From positions 62,001 through 126,000 of the forward strand of contig NZ_PVTO01000001.1 of assembly GCF_003003275.1 (NCBI RefSeq): 64,000 nt of DNA, in the 5' to 3' direction. How positions within the stretch are numbered: the first letter of the stretch is position 1; each line of letters starts with the position of its first letter. Shown piece after piece: positions 26,685 through 36,041 of the stretch. This stretch comes from Alkalibacterium olivapovliticus. GTDB lineage: Bacteria > Bacillota > Bacilli > Lactobacillales > Carnobacteriaceae_A. The notes beneath the pieces were generated by a model. That model was not told where the DNA came from. It worked only from the letters and a program-made list of their open reading frames with translations, and ran no database searches. The translations under genes were made by a program, and so were the position numbers.

Positions 26685-27587
26685 TTGGGTGTCGGAGAAT
26701 TGATCAGAAAAAGACGGAAAAATTTAAATATGACTCAGGGTGAATTAGCTGAAAACGTTTGTACTCAAGCAATGATCAGTAAAATTGAGAGAGGAGACCT
26801 TGAACCTAACGGTAATTTGATCGAAAAATTAGCTAGAAAATTAAGAGTGACAGTGTCCTATTTTTATGGGGAAGAATCGACCTATTCGGAAGATAACTTC
26901 TTAATAAATTTAAAAAAAATGATACACGAAGAATTGAATCACTCACATATGGACAGAGTTGACATGCTGATGGAAACTAATAAAGACTTAATTAAATTGG
27001 CTACTGCCCTGGAAGATATCTATTTTTTCGAATGGGTGTCTGGTTCGCTCTATTTCTTTAAAGATAGGAACAGTAAGCAGGCCATAGAGACGCTAGAGAG
27101 TATTCCATTGGAGAAAATAAAACAGACTGACTTGGCGATTAATATAACAAATAGTCTTGGCTCAATCTATTCCCATATATCTGAACCGGAAATAGCACTT
27201 GGCTATTTTGAAAAAGCCAATCTAATGCAGCATAAACAGACTTCTATTGATACAAGTGCTAAACTGATTTATAATTTAGCTTTTTCACTTAAAGAAAATA
27301 AGCAGTTCAGAAGAGCTCTGGCGGTAACGCAGCAGGGCATTGATATAATCGTTGAACAGCACTCTCTGCTATCGCTTGGGAAATTATACTGGCTAAAGGG
27401 GATATTGTTTTCTTATTTTAAAGAATACGAGGAATCGATTGAAGCCTATAAGACCGCACTAATTATTTTTAAGATGGAAAAAAATGAGCAGTATAGAGCC
27501 ATGGTACTGATCGACCTTCAAGAAGCGGTCAACTTGAACAAGAAACAGTCCGATTCTATAACTGACTGTTTAATGGAGGACGAATAG
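26685..27587 (+). CDS. HTH-XRE regulator with TPR-like domain (RRNPP/PlcR-Rgg type)
   Basis: 300 residues. N-terminal XRE helix-turn-helix (IRKRRKNLNMTQGELAENVCTQAMISKIERGDLEPN, about 5-40) followed by about 230 residues of antiparallel helices reading as tetratricopeptide repeats (TNSLGSIYSHISEPEIALGYFEKA, YNLAFSLKENKQFRRALAVTQQGID, YWLKGILFSYFKEYEESIEAYKTAL). This build is that of peptide-sensing RRNPP regulators, but no pheromone gene is evident nearby. TTG start with a weak GGTGGTG site. Its stop is immediately followed by the fosX ATG. Confidence 0.85.
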   Translation: MGVGELIRKRRKNLNMTQGELAENVCTQAMISKIERGDLEPNGNLIEKLARKLRVTVSYFYGEESTYSEDNFLINLKKMIHEELNHSHMDRVDMLMETNKDLIKLATALEDIYFFEWVSGSLYFFKDRNSKQAIETLESIPLEKIKQTDLAINITNSLGSIYSHISEPEIALGYFEKANLMQHKQTSIDTSAKLIYNLAFSLKENKQFRRALAVTQQGIDIIVEQHSLLSLGKLYWLKGILFSYFKEYEESIEAYKTALIIFKMEKNEQYRAMVLIDLQEAVNLNKKQSDSITDCLMEDE

Positions 27588-27989
27588 ATGGTAGAAGGTA
27601 TCAGTCATATAACATTTGTCGTAAAAAATCTACAAAAGACAGCCGAGTTATTGGAAACTGTTTTTGACGCTAAAAAAGTGTATGACAGTGGAGATAAGAC
27701 CTTTTCCATTTCAAAGGAACTATTTTATCTGATTGGAGATCAGTGGATTGTTATCATGGAAAATGAGGAAACAGTTAACAGAACATATCATCACGTTGCA
27801 TTTAAAATAAAGGCTCAAGACCTGTCTGATTTTGAGAGAAAAATAAAAAAGGTGAATCTTGAAATGAAACCCTCCAGATCGCGAATAAGCGGAGAGGGAC
27901 AATCCCTATATTTTTATGACTATGACAACAACCTGTTTGAGCTGCATACCGGTACACTCGAAGAACGATTGGAAGCTTACCAGAATTAG
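27588..27989 (+). CDS. fosX: FosX-type fosfomycin resistance epoxide hydrolase
   Basis: 133 residues, the exact length of Listeria FosX. Vicinal-oxygen-chelate protein that adds water to the fosfomycin epoxide using Mn(II). Metal ligands His7 (ISHITF), His69 (YHHVAF) and Glu118 (LFELHTG) are present, and so is the catalytic Glu44 (ISKELF) that distinguishes FosX from the thiol-transferring FosA/FosB. The potassium-independent YFYDYDNNLFELHTGTLEERL end is FosX-like. Strong GGAGG site (27574-27578); zero bases between regulator stop and fosX start, so translation is coupled. Confidence 0.93.
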   Translation: MVEGISHITFVVKNLQKTAELLETVFDAKKVYDSGDKTFSISKELFYLIGDQWIVIMENEETVNRTYHHVAFKIKAQDLSDFERKIKKVNLEMKPSRSRISGEGQSLYFYDYDNNLFELHTGTLEERLEAYQN

Positions 27990-28048
27990 ATTAGTGAGCG
28001 GTAAATTCTTATAGCAAATATGTCTGGATGATAAGATCAGATAATAAA

Positions 28049-28092
28049 TTAAAGACCGACAAGATTAGTAAGAATCTTGTCGGTCTTTAATA
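28049..28092. terminator. Bidirectional terminator behind fosX
   Basis: TTAAAGACCGACAAGATT pairs with AATCTTGTCGGTCTTTAA, 6-base loop; lies between converging genes. Confidence 0.85.
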
Positions 28093-28128
28093 GTGTGAAA
28101 TAATCAGACGCTTAGTTAGCTGATGAAC

Positions 28129-29439
28129 TTAAAGGATAACGGCTCCGATGATTCCGAAAATCATGATGGGAATATCGAAATGAGAAAAGGTTGGAACACA
28201 GGTATCCCAAATATGATCATGTTGTCCGTCCACATTAAGACCGGCTGTGGGTCCAAGTGTACTGTCAGAAGCGGGGGAACCTGCATCTCCTAAAGCTGCC
28301 GCAGAACCAATCAGTAAAATTGTAGCTGCAGGACTGAATCCTAGTTCAAATGTCAGTGGTACATAAATAGCTGCAATGATGGGAATAGTCCCGAATGATG
28401 TCCCGATACCCATGGTAATAAATAGTCCGAGTACGATCATTCCTGTAGCGGCAAGTAACTGACTGTCTCCAATAATGCCGGTTACTGATTCAACTAATGT
28501 TTCAACACCACCGGTTTCACGGATAACATCCCCGTAACCTGAAGCAACGAGCATGACGAAGGCAATGAAGCCCATCATTTTTATGCCGTCTTTGACCATT
28601 CCGTCGAGGTTGGTCCATTTTATTGCGCCACCGACGATCATGATTGCTAGACCTAAAAGGGCTCCTAATACGAGTGATCCAACTGCCAGTTGAACAACTA
28701 GGGCAGAGACCGCACCGATCAGGGCAAAGATGTGAGATTTATTCAATACGACTTCTTCTGTCTCTTGTTCTTTGTAGCCGAAACGTGTACCCGTTTCATC
28801 ATCATATTCTCTAGGTTTACGGTAGGTGATCAGTACAGCGATAAGAAGACCAACAAGCATTGCAAGACCCGGGATCCAAAGTATCTGCCAGATTTCAATG
28901 TCACCAATGTCCATGCCACTAAGAGCCATTTCGTCCCGAATGAGGTTGTGGAAAATCAGACCATATCCTACAGGTATTGTGATATAAGCTGCTTTTAAAC
29001 CAAAAGTCAAAGCAGTTGCAACTGCTCGTCTGTCGATTTTAAGTTTATTCATCACGGCAATAAGTGGTGGAATAAGGATTGGAATAAACGCAATATGAAC
29101 AGGAATCAGATTTTGAGAGAACATACTGATAAAGGCTATGATGAATACTAGCGTTTTTCCTGTGCCTTTCATGCTCTTGGATAATTTCTGAGTAATGATT
29201 TTTGCAGCGCCGGTTTTATGAATGGCTGCAGCGAGGGCTCCTAATAATATGTAGTTCAGCGCAGTTTCTGCATTACCACCCATACCTCCGATAAGGGTTT
29301 CCATCGTATCGATCAACGACATGCCTGCAGTTAATCCACCTACGATAGCGGCAACGATTAATGCGAGAAGGACATTGAGTTTAAATAAAGATAACCCGAC
29401 CATGACAACGACTGATATTAATACAGGGTTTGTTAACAC
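28129..29439 (-). CDS. Na+/H+ antiporter family protein (YuiF-like)
   Basis: 436 residues, about 11-12 membrane helices. Family traits: N-terminal hydrophobic domain (VLLALIVAAIVGGLTAG), IHKTGAAKIITQKLSKSMKGTGKTLVF, SQNLIPVHIAFIPILIPPLI, and a C-terminal GSAAALGDAGSPASDSTLGPTAGLNVDGQHDHIWDTCVPTF block typical of the NhaC-related Na_H_antiport group. Members are annotated as Na+/H+ antiporters or amino-acid transporters; which one is not decidable here. GTG start with AAAGGAGTG. Single gene. Confidence 0.85.
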   Translation of the reverse strand: MLTNPVLISVVVMVGLSLFKLNVLLALIVAAIVGGLTAGMSLIDTMETLIGGMGGNAETALNYILLGALAAAIHKTGAAKIITQKLSKSMKGTGKTLVFIIAFISMFSQNLIPVHIAFIPILIPPLIAVMNKLKIDRRAVATALTFGLKAAYITIPVGYGLIFHNLIRDEMALSGMDIGDIEIWQILWIPGLAMLVGLLIAVLITYRKPREYDDETGTRFGYKEQETEEVVLNKSHIFALIGAVSALVVQLAVGSLVLGALLGLAIMIVGGAIKWTNLDGMVKDGIKMMGFIAFVMLVASGYGDVIRETGGVETLVESVTGIIGDSQLLAATGMIVLGLFITMGIGTSFGTIPIIAAIYVPLTFELGFSPAATILLIGSAAALGDAGSPASDSTLGPTAGLNVDGQHDHIWDTCVPTFSHFDIPIMIFGIIGAVIL

Positions 29440-29580
29440 TTTTTCACTCCTTTGTTATTTTTCAAATTGAATTTTAATGAACATGAACTATAGTACCATA
29501 ATTTGAACTTTTCGTAAAAGATTTGAATCCGAGATAAGACAGAATGATGACGGGAAGGGGGTTCTAAAAGGTGAGATTTA

Positions 29581-29814
29581 TTACGTTCTTCTATTCGTGG
29601 TGGTATCATCATTATACCCACCTGGACCGTAAGCAAAGTATTTGATACAGTATAGCGCTGCTATCCCTACGAGGACATAAATGATTCTAGATATAAGTGC
29701 TTCTTGTCCACCGAAGATTTCAGCAACCAGATCGAATTGAAAAAGACCGACTAACAACCAGTTGACTCCCCCAATGATCAGTAATACTAATGCAACTCTG
29801 TCCACTGCTTTCAT
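29581..29814 (-). CDS. DUF378 membrane protein (YuzA-like)
   Basis: 77 residues. Two hydrophobic helices around RVALVLLIIGGVNWLLVGLFQFDLVAEIFGG and SRIIYVLVGIAALYCIKYF, the DUF378 pattern. Function unknown. ATG with GGAGAGGAGG directly upstream. Confidence 0.85.
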   Translation of the reverse strand: MKAVDRVALVLLIIGGVNWLLVGLFQFDLVAEIFGGQEALISRIIYVLVGIAALYCIKYFAYGPGGYNDDTTTNRRT

Positions 29815-30082
29815 AATCTAAACCTCCTCTCCTTTTTTTTTTCAGCCTTATTATAAAACTTAACTAGTCTATAGTCGATTGATATCACTTTTAATAAGAA
29901 AGGAGAGTCAAGTCCGTCTCAAGGGCAATAGACTGACTATCTGTCTTTATTAATCATATTAAGAAGGAGGGGGTTAATGAATCAGGATAATGAATATATG
30001 TTTAACTGTATTATCGTGATAGTATAGTAAGTAGGGTAAAACAAATAAAGGATAGAGAATTATGACTAAGGAGCAATTTACT

Positions 30083-30535
30083 ATGAGTGAAAAAGTAATT
30101 TTAACAAATATGTGCCTGATTCGAGATGACCAGAATAGAGTGGTCCTGCAGGATAGACAAAGTGAGGTCTGGCCTGGGATGACATTTCCTGGAGGAAAGA
30201 TAGAATATAAAGAATCGTTTAAGGATGCAGTGGTGAGAGAAGTGTTCGAAGAAACGGGCCTGAATATTAAAGATCCTATTATTGTAGGCACAAAACAGTT
30301 TCAGACGGACAAAGATGAGCGTTACATAGTGTTTCTGTATCTAGCTACTGAATTTACCGGAGACTTGCGTTCTTCTATAGAAGGAGATGTCTTCTGGGTC
30401 AATGAATCAGAATTGGATAGCTATAGATTGGCTCCTGATCTGATGGATATGTACAAAGTGATGGTGTCCGATACATTGACAGAATTTTACTATGAGCGCA
30501 AGGGTCTTTCAGACTGGCAGAAGCGCCTGCTTTAA
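30083..30535 (+). CDS. Nudix hydrolase (MutT-like, 8-oxo-dGTP diphosphatase type)
   Basis: 150 residues. Nudix box intact: GGKIEYKESFKDAVVREV-FEETGL (G-x5-E-x7-REVxEETGL). Preceding TNMCLIRDDQNRVVLQDRQSEVWPGMTFPGG matches 8-oxo-dGTP-type members; substrate not certain. ATG at 30083 with AAGGAG 9 bases upstream is preferred to the in-frame ATG at 30062, which has only AAAGG. Single gene. Confidence 0.88.
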   Translation: MSEKVILTNMCLIRDDQNRVVLQDRQSEVWPGMTFPGGKIEYKESFKDAVVREVFEETGLNIKDPIIVGTKQFQTDKDERYIVFLYLATEFTGDLRSSIEGDVFWVNESELDSYRLAPDLMDMYKVMVSDTLTEFYYERKGLSDWQKRLL

Positions 30536-30702
30536 ATAGGCAGGCCAGGTATCATTATAAGGAGTACAGTTATATTTGAGATTTGTTTTCAACTGTCCGA
30601 TGTACAGTTGAAAGCCATTCTATCCAGAAGAGGTGAAGTACTTTTAAGAAGCCTTTAATTATTTTTGATTTTTGAAGATCCCAGGCAGAAACTAAAAGTA
30701 TA

Positions 30703-30732
30703 TTGACTTTAAGTAAGCGAAAATAGTATATT
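30703..30732 (+). promoter_or_regulatory. Promoter of the BASS-type transporter gene
   Basis: TTGACT, 18-base spacer, TATATT, 31 bases before the start codon. Confidence 0.6.
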
Positions 30733-30763
30733 GGGTATCAATGCACTAAAGGAGAAGATCAGA

Positions 30764-31639
30764 ATGAATACCATAAGACTACTATTAGAGTTAATCTACG
30801 ATATCAGTTATTTTATCATGCCTATATTTATTGTCCTGCTGGTATTCAATTCGGGAGTGAGTGAACATCCGAAAACAATTATACATACCGTCAAAACAAA
30901 CTTGGGTTACTTTTCTCGCTTAGTCTTGTTCAACAATATTATACTTCCGGTAATAGTGTGGCTGATACTCAGAGTCATCCCAATCGATCCTGTTTACGTT
31001 ATAGGGTTTGTTATATTATTTTTATGTGCGGGAGCATCGACAGTTATAGCTTTTGTGCAGTCCACACAACACACAATCACTTACGCAGTGTCAACGATGA
31101 TCCTTCTGACTTTATCTACAGTCATTATTTTACCGATTCTGCTCCCTGTCATGATTGACGGAGCTGAAATCAGCTCGTTTGACTTAGTCGGAAGTTTAGT
31201 TGCCAGTATAGTAATCCCTTTGGCATCTGGTTCAGCGCTCAGACTTTTCTTTGAACCATTTGCTGTACGGATCAAACCTTATACTCTTAAGGCTCAGAAA
31301 ATTTTGATGAACATAGCGATTTACGGCATGATGCTGGGGCTTCTTCCAGAACTTGTCCAATTGATTGGCAGGGGAGTCATCACCACCAGCGTTCTGATCA
31401 TCGTCTTATCAGCTATTAGTGGATTTATAATTGAATATAAAAATCCCGACAAGGAAATGCAGCTGACTTCCGGGTTCGCTGCTGGTCAACGGAATGGCGC
31501 TGTTGCATTTGCGGTAGTCATCAATAATTTTTCTGATCCAACGATCTTTTTGACTATTGCAATCACTAGTATGATCAGCACAGTCATGTTCAGTGCAGTA
31601 TCCAGTTATATGGGGAAACTAAAATTGAAAGAAGCATAG
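30764..31639 (+). CDS. Bile acid:sodium symporter (BASS/SBF) family transporter
   Basis: 291 residues, nine or ten hydrophobic helices. The family features LFNNIILPVIVWLILR, FLCAGASTVIAFVQ and the crossover-like FAAGQRNGAVAFAVVINNFSDPTIFLTIA (GxRN followed by the FSDP block) are present. Bacterial members carry sodium-coupled organic anions; substrate unknown. ATG at 30764 with AAAGGAGAAG; an upstream in-frame ATG overlaps the promoter. Confidence 0.75.
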   Translation: MNTIRLLLELIYDISYFIMPIFIVLLVFNSGVSEHPKTIIHTVKTNLGYFSRLVLFNNIILPVIVWLILRVIPIDPVYVIGFVILFLCAGASTVIAFVQSTQHTITYAVSTMILLTLSTVIILPILLPVMIDGAEISSFDLVGSLVASIVIPLASGSALRLFFEPFAVRIKPYTLKAQKILMNIAIYGMMLGLLPELVQLIGRGVITTSVLIIVLSAISGFIIEYKNPDKEMQLTSGFAAGQRNGAVAFAVVINNFSDPTIFLTIAITSMISTVMFSAVSSYMGKLKLKEA

Positions 31640-31751
31640 AAAGGCAGCTATTCCGTCGAGTAAAATGAAAGATCAATAGTCATGTGTTATGATAGGCATG
31701 CTTTGTATTAAAAAAGTGTGTTTATTTTTATTTTTAGAAGGAGAGATTAAG

Positions 31752-32540
31752 ATGAATTGGATCAATTTAATGATCGAGATTGCAATGCCTATTATCTTAG
31801 CAATTGTAACCTTAATTGTCGGGTTAGCATTGATTAGAGTCTTTGTCAGACTCTTAAAAAACCAGATTGAGAAATCTAAACTGGATGAGAGCCTCAAACC
31901 GTTTCTTGTGTCAGTACTTAGTGTAGGTATGAAAATACTGCTGGTTGTGTCTGTCATCGGCATACTCGGAATCCCTGTGGCATCGTTTGTCGCCATTCTG
32001 GGAGCGGCCGGACTGGCAGTTGGCTTGGCTTTCCAAGGCGCTTTGTCTAATCTGGCGGGAGGAGTGCTTCTGCTGACGATGCGGCCGTTTAAAGTGGGAG
32101 ATTATATTGAAGGTGGTGGATATAGTGGAACAGTTAAAGCCATTCAGATTCTGTATACAGAACTGATTACACCCGATAATAAAATGATATATGTTCCAAA
32201 TGGTGTCTTGTCGAATGCGGGAATTGTTAATTATTCGGTTCATGATACACGTCGGGTAGATTTTACATTTGGAGTGGGCTATGAGGCTGATAATCAACTG
32301 GTCCTGACTACTTTGAAAGAAATTGTCACTAATCACGAAGCTGTACTGCAGGATCCGGAGCCCTTTATTCGTTTATCTGCTCATGGAGACAGTGCTGTCG
32401 AATATGTTGCCAGAGTGTGGGTGAAATCAGAAGACTACTGGACCGTGCATTTTGATGTGCTGGAACAGGTGAAAACCACATTTGATGACGTAGGCATTTC
32501 AATTCCCTACCCGCAGATGGACATTCATACAGTAAACTAA
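31752..32540 (+). CDS. Small-conductance mechanosensitive channel (MscS family)
   Basis: 262 residues. Two N-terminal helices, then the pore helix ILGAAGLAVGLAFQGALSNLAGGVLLLTMRPFKVGDYI, the Gly/Ala-packed TM3 of MscS, the beta domain (TPDNKMIYVPNGVLSNAGIVNYS) and the C-terminal IPYPQMDIH. Opens under membrane tension to release solutes during hypo-osmotic shock. ATG at 31752 with AGAAGGAGAG rather than an upstream in-frame ATG without site. Confidence 0.93.
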   Translation: MNWINLMIEIAMPIILAIVTLIVGLALIRVFVRLLKNQIEKSKLDESLKPFLVSVLSVGMKILLVVSVIGILGIPVASFVAILGAAGLAVGLAFQGALSNLAGGVLLLTMRPFKVGDYIEGGGYSGTVKAIQILYTELITPDNKMIYVPNGVLSNAGIVNYSVHDTRRVDFTFGVGYEADNQLVLTTLKEIVTNHEAVLQDPEPFIRLSAHGDSAVEYVARVWVKSEDYWTVHFDVLEQVKTTFDDVGISIPYPQMDIHTVN

Positions 32541-32551
32541 AAATCGAATCA

Positions 32552-32587
32552 GGAAATCACATTCTACGGAGTGTGGTTTTTCTTTTT
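32552..32587 (+). terminator. Terminator of mscS
   Basis: AAATCACA / TGTGGTTT stem with a T-rich tail. Confidence 0.7.
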
Positions 32588-32764
32588 ATATAAGGTAAGT
32601 GACCTATTCATTTATTTTTCTTTACATTTTTCATTGTTTAATCAAAGTCAGTAGAGTATTATGATAACGGATACAGGTAAAAGTGAATCAAACTATCGTT
32701 TCAGAGACTGTATTAAATGATTTGAGTGCTGACCTGTGTCCAAAAATGAATGAGGAGTGTATTA

Positions 32765-34669
32765 ATGGATAATAAGGGTAAAGCTTGGATTTTAAGTTTT
32801 TTGTCGACTGCATTGATTTTCTCAGCACCAATGGTAACGTTCGCTGAGGAAGCTGCTGAAGAGGTGGAAGAGCCATCGGATGACTTTTCACTTAAAGTTT
32901 TTCATACCAATGACATCCACGCAAGCATTGATGATTTTGGGAGGATAGCCTACTTTTTAAATGAACAAAGAGCTGAAGTAGAGCATTCTCTATACTTAGA
33001 CGCGGGAGATATTTTCAGCGGTAATCCGGTTGTCGATTTGTTAGACGGTATTCCGATGATTGAATTGTTAAATGCCGTAAATCTAGATTTAATGACTATA
33101 GGTAACCATGAATTTGATTACGGACAAACCGTATTCCAGGATAGACGCAACGAATCTAATTTTAATTGGATTTCAGCTAATACTCGTGTAGTGGATTCAT
33201 CTATTCCTATTTCACAACCAGATCCTTTTGAAATTTTCGAATTTGAAGATGTAACGGTTGGTGTGTTCGGATTGACTGAAGCCCCTCCTGCGACAAGTCC
33301 TTCAGGAATAGTGGGACTTGAATTTGATCCTTATATCGAAACTGCTCAGCAGTATGAAGAGTTGAGAGAAGAAGTCGATATCCTGATTGCATTGAATCAT
33401 ATCGGCATTTCAGCGGACCGTCGTTTGGCAGAAGCCATTGATTTCTTTGATGTTATTATCGGAGGACACTCGCACACTACATTGAATACACTGGAATATG
33501 TCAATGGTACGCCTATTGCCTCAACTGGGAGTAATGCCAGAAACATCGGTATTCTGGATATGATGCTTGATTCAGAAACTGGTGAAGTCACTGTAGAAGG
33601 CAGACTTCAAGCTGTTGAAGAACTTTCAAGTGATCAGGTCGATCCTGATGTTCAAAGTATCGTAGACGGTTATAATGAGGATGCAGAAGAATTACTTGAT
33701 GAGGTCCTGGGAGTCACTACAACTGGTCTGACCAGAGATCCGAGATGGGAACGTGACGTTGCATTAGGGAATATGATTACTGATGCCTTGCGTAACTTCT
33801 CGGGCACAGACATAGCTATTACGAATAACGGTGGAATTAGAGCAGGGATTGAGCCTGGAAATATTACTGCTAGAGACATTTTCACAGTAGATCCATTCGG
33901 TAATTCAATTACCATTTTGGAAATGACAGGGAATGAGCTGAAAGAGGTTATCGACTATTCATTTAGTCGATCCCTGGACAGTTATGGTCCTCAAATAGAC
34001 TTGCAGACATCGGGATTGAATTACATCATTTATACGGACGAAGACGGATTTTATGTTGATTCTGAGCTTTTCTTAAATGGTGAGCCAATGAATATGGAAG
34101 AAACTTACAGTATTGCGACTAATAACTTTATTGTCTCCGGTGGAGATGGGTATGATTTTTCTCAAGGGACTATTACAGTAGAAGATAATGGAGTTGTTAC
34201 ACAGGCACTTATTCAGTTCGTTCAGGAAACAACGACTAATAGTGGAGCGGTAGATTATGAAGAAACAGAAGGACGTATACAGGTTCTTCTATCACCTGAA
34301 GAAGAGACACCAGAACCAACTGACCCTGATGACTCAGAAGAAACACCAAGTGAGCCAGTAGTACCGACAGATCCAGAAGATCCTTCAGATGATGATCAGC
34401 CGGTAGAAGAAGAACAGCCTTTAGAAGAATCTGAAGGTTCTGAAGAGGAGGCTGCTGAGGAAGAACAGCCTGAAGCAGATACAGAAGAAATTGCTGTGCC
34501 TGAAGCTGAAGAGACAGCTGAAACAGAAGAACTAGAAGTGATTGCAGACGCAGATGGATCAGGTGAAACATTGCCTGAAACAGCTACAGCTGTCTGGACA
34601 GTTGGGTTGATTGGATTACTGTCAGCTTCAACAGGTACGCTGATTCATTTTAAGAAAAAAAGAAAATAG
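32765..34669 (+). CDS. Cell-wall-anchored 5'-nucleotidase (UshA-like metallophosphoesterase)
   Basis: 634 residues. Signal peptide (about 1-28, ending FSAPMVTFAEE). Metallophosphatase domain with HTNDIHASIDDFGR, LDAGDIFSGNP, IGNHEFDYG, ILIALNHIG and GGHSHT. The 5'-nucleotidase C-terminal domain follows (NNGGIRAGIEPGNITARDIFTVDPFGNSI). Then an acidic Pro/Glu spacer of about 110 residues and a sorting signal LPETA (603-607), hydrophobic helix and KKKRK. Likely scavenges extracellular nucleotides. ATG at 32765 follows GAGGAG. The fifth sorting residue is Ala rather than Gly. Confidence 0.93.
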   Translation: MDNKGKAWILSFLSTALIFSAPMVTFAEEAAEEVEEPSDDFSLKVFHTNDIHASIDDFGRIAYFLNEQRAEVEHSLYLDAGDIFSGNPVVDLLDGIPMIELLNAVNLDLMTIGNHEFDYGQTVFQDRRNESNFNWISANTRVVDSSIPISQPDPFEIFEFEDVTVGVFGLTEAPPATSPSGIVGLEFDPYIETAQQYEELREEVDILIALNHIGISADRRLAEAIDFFDVIIGGHSHTTLNTLEYVNGTPIASTGSNARNIGILDMMLDSETGEVTVEGRLQAVEELSSDQVDPDVQSIVDGYNEDAEELLDEVLGVTTTGLTRDPRWERDVALGNMITDALRNFSGTDIAITNNGGIRAGIEPGNITARDIFTVDPFGNSITILEMTGNELKEVIDYSFSRSLDSYGPQIDLQTSGLNYIIYTDEDGFYVDSELFLNGEPMNMEETYSIATNNFIVSGGDGYDFSQGTITVEDNGVVTQALIQFVQETTTNSGAVDYEETEGRIQVLLSPEEETPEPTDPDDSEETPSEPVVPTDPEDPSDDDQPVEEEQPLEESEGSEEEAAEEEQPEADTEEIAVPEAEETAETEELEVIADADGSGETLPETATAVWTVGLIGLLSASTGTLIHFKKKRK

Positions 34670-34705
34670 ACTAATATAAAAAAGGCTGGAGAAAAAGTTT
34701 TCAGC

Positions 34706-34764
34706 AAAAATGCATTCCCATTCCACTTCCTTATTAAAGGAATGAAATAGGGAATGCATTTTTC
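34706..34764 (+). terminator. Terminator of the nucleotidase gene; member of a repeated hairpin pair
   Basis: AAAAATGCATTCCC pairs with GGGAATGCATTTTT and holds an inner TTCCTTATT.AAAGGAA stem. A related sequence is found at 63460-63512. Confidence 0.8.
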
Positions 34765-34856
34765 TTTCTATTAAAAAGGTTAAATAGTGGAATGCGAAAG
34801 CTATTCCAATTTTCTTTTATTCCCGCCTCTTTTTACCGAACAAATACTCAGGTATT

Positions 34857-35513
34857 TTAACTCAAGTACTTGCTGCCTTCTCTTATGCTTAGGGGAGGCA
34901 TGTCCTTCTGGTGGGTATGGATAAACTGTCTTACCCACATTGGATCGGTTTTGCTGTAGTCTCTTAAACTCCATCCAATTGCTTTAGTGATGAAAAATTC
35001 TGTTGTCCCGAAATTATTGAGGAGTATGGTTTCAAGTAGTTCAGTATCAGTCTGTTCTTTTCGGTGTCGCTGGTGATCGATTGCGATACGTCTTAACCAG
35101 ATGTTTCTGTCCGTACTCCACTTGATCATAACTGTATTTAAAGCTGGATACAATAGACAGACACCTCCAATGACTTTATCTAATACATCTATGGTATCCC
35201 ACCACGATTTTTTTAAAGCGAGTTGCTTCAGGGCAGGGATGTCATCCGGTACCAGTTTCATCCTAATCATAAGCAAATAGTCACAGGCGATATACTGACA
35301 TTCTCTGTAGGGCTGATTCCATAGATACTCTACAAGTGACCAGTCTACTTCTGGTTCCCTGGCTTTTTCATTTAAATAATGGATTGAGATCTGGCGTCTC
35401 ATAGGTGATTGAATACCCAAAAAATGAAACTGATTGCGCATATATTTTTCCATCTGAATCGCCCGGTCGGGGTTTCTATGGTCTATCAAATCCTTCACCA
35501 ATTCAGTTCTCAT
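34857..35513 (-). CDS. DNA alkylation repair protein (AlkD-like HEAT-repeat glycosylase)
   Basis: 218 residues, all-helical HEAT-like repeats. Family blocks: MRNQFHFLGIQSPMRR, LWNQPYRECQYIACDYL, KKSWWDTIDVLDKVIGG (the WWDxxD region near the DNA-lesion site), WLRRIAIDHQRH, FFITKAIGWSLRDYSKTDP. Excises bulky or cationic alkylated bases. ATG at 35513 with GAGGAGGTG upstream; a GTG 12 bases earlier overlaps that site. Confidence 0.9.
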   Translation of the reverse strand: MRTELVKDLIDHRNPDRAIQMEKYMRNQFHFLGIQSPMRRQISIHYLNEKAREPEVDWSLVEYLWNQPYRECQYIACDYLLMIRMKLVPDDIPALKQLALKKSWWDTIDVLDKVIGGVCLLYPALNTVMIKWSTDRNIWLRRIAIDHQRHRKEQTDTELLETILLNNFGTTEFFITKAIGWSLRDYSKTDPMWVRQFIHTHQKDMPPLSIREGSKYLS

Positions 35514-35774
35514 CACTTCTTTCACCTCCTCATTTTTTTGTTTACTGACAGTTTACCATTTTGCTTTTCTTTGTTATATGTTATTTAAGTACAGAGAATA
35601 AAATATACCAGACCTTCATTAGAAATGTGCTTCAAGTGAGAGATAAGTGCTTTGTTTATGACATTGGCAATAGACTTTAGAAGACGGTCAGATAAGAATT
35701 AAATATGACTAAATAATGAAAATCTAAAAAACGGGGCAATAATTGTTGGACTGACTACTTACTTAAAGTATACT

Positions 35775-36041
35775 TTGCATAAGGAAGTGAGAGACCGATA
35801 CTTTCTTCAAGAAAGATTGGGGGTAGAAGAGGCGTTGCCTCTTAGGATCATGCAGTATGTTTTAGATAATAGAGTAATCGTTATCATAGTCACTCTCCTG
35901 ATTATATACGGAGTTACAGCATTTAAGAAATCGGAAACGATCAAAGAAAGAAAGCAAGTAATTGTTAGATTATTACTGATGGTTATTTCCATTTACCTCA
36001 TTGCTCTCTTTTTACTGATTTTGATGACGATCATATTGTAG
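35775..36041 (+). CDS. Possible small membrane protein
   Basis: 88 residues from a TTG at 35775 with no clear ribosome binding site; an ATG at 35850 (MQYVLDNRVIVI) is an alternative. Two hydrophobic segments (about 33-48 and 63-87) separated by a basic loop KKSETIKERKQ. No family recognised. Included because the membrane topology is coherent, but it may not be expressed. Confidence 0.4.
   Translation: MHKEVRDRYFLQERLGVEEALPLRIMQYVLDNRVIVIIVTLLIIYGVTAFKKSETIKERKQVIVRLLLMVISIYLIALFLLILMTIIL

Noticed and set aside
31911-32336. Minus-strand frame inside mscS
   Set aside because: Antisense to a clear MscS pore and beta domain; no own start signals.
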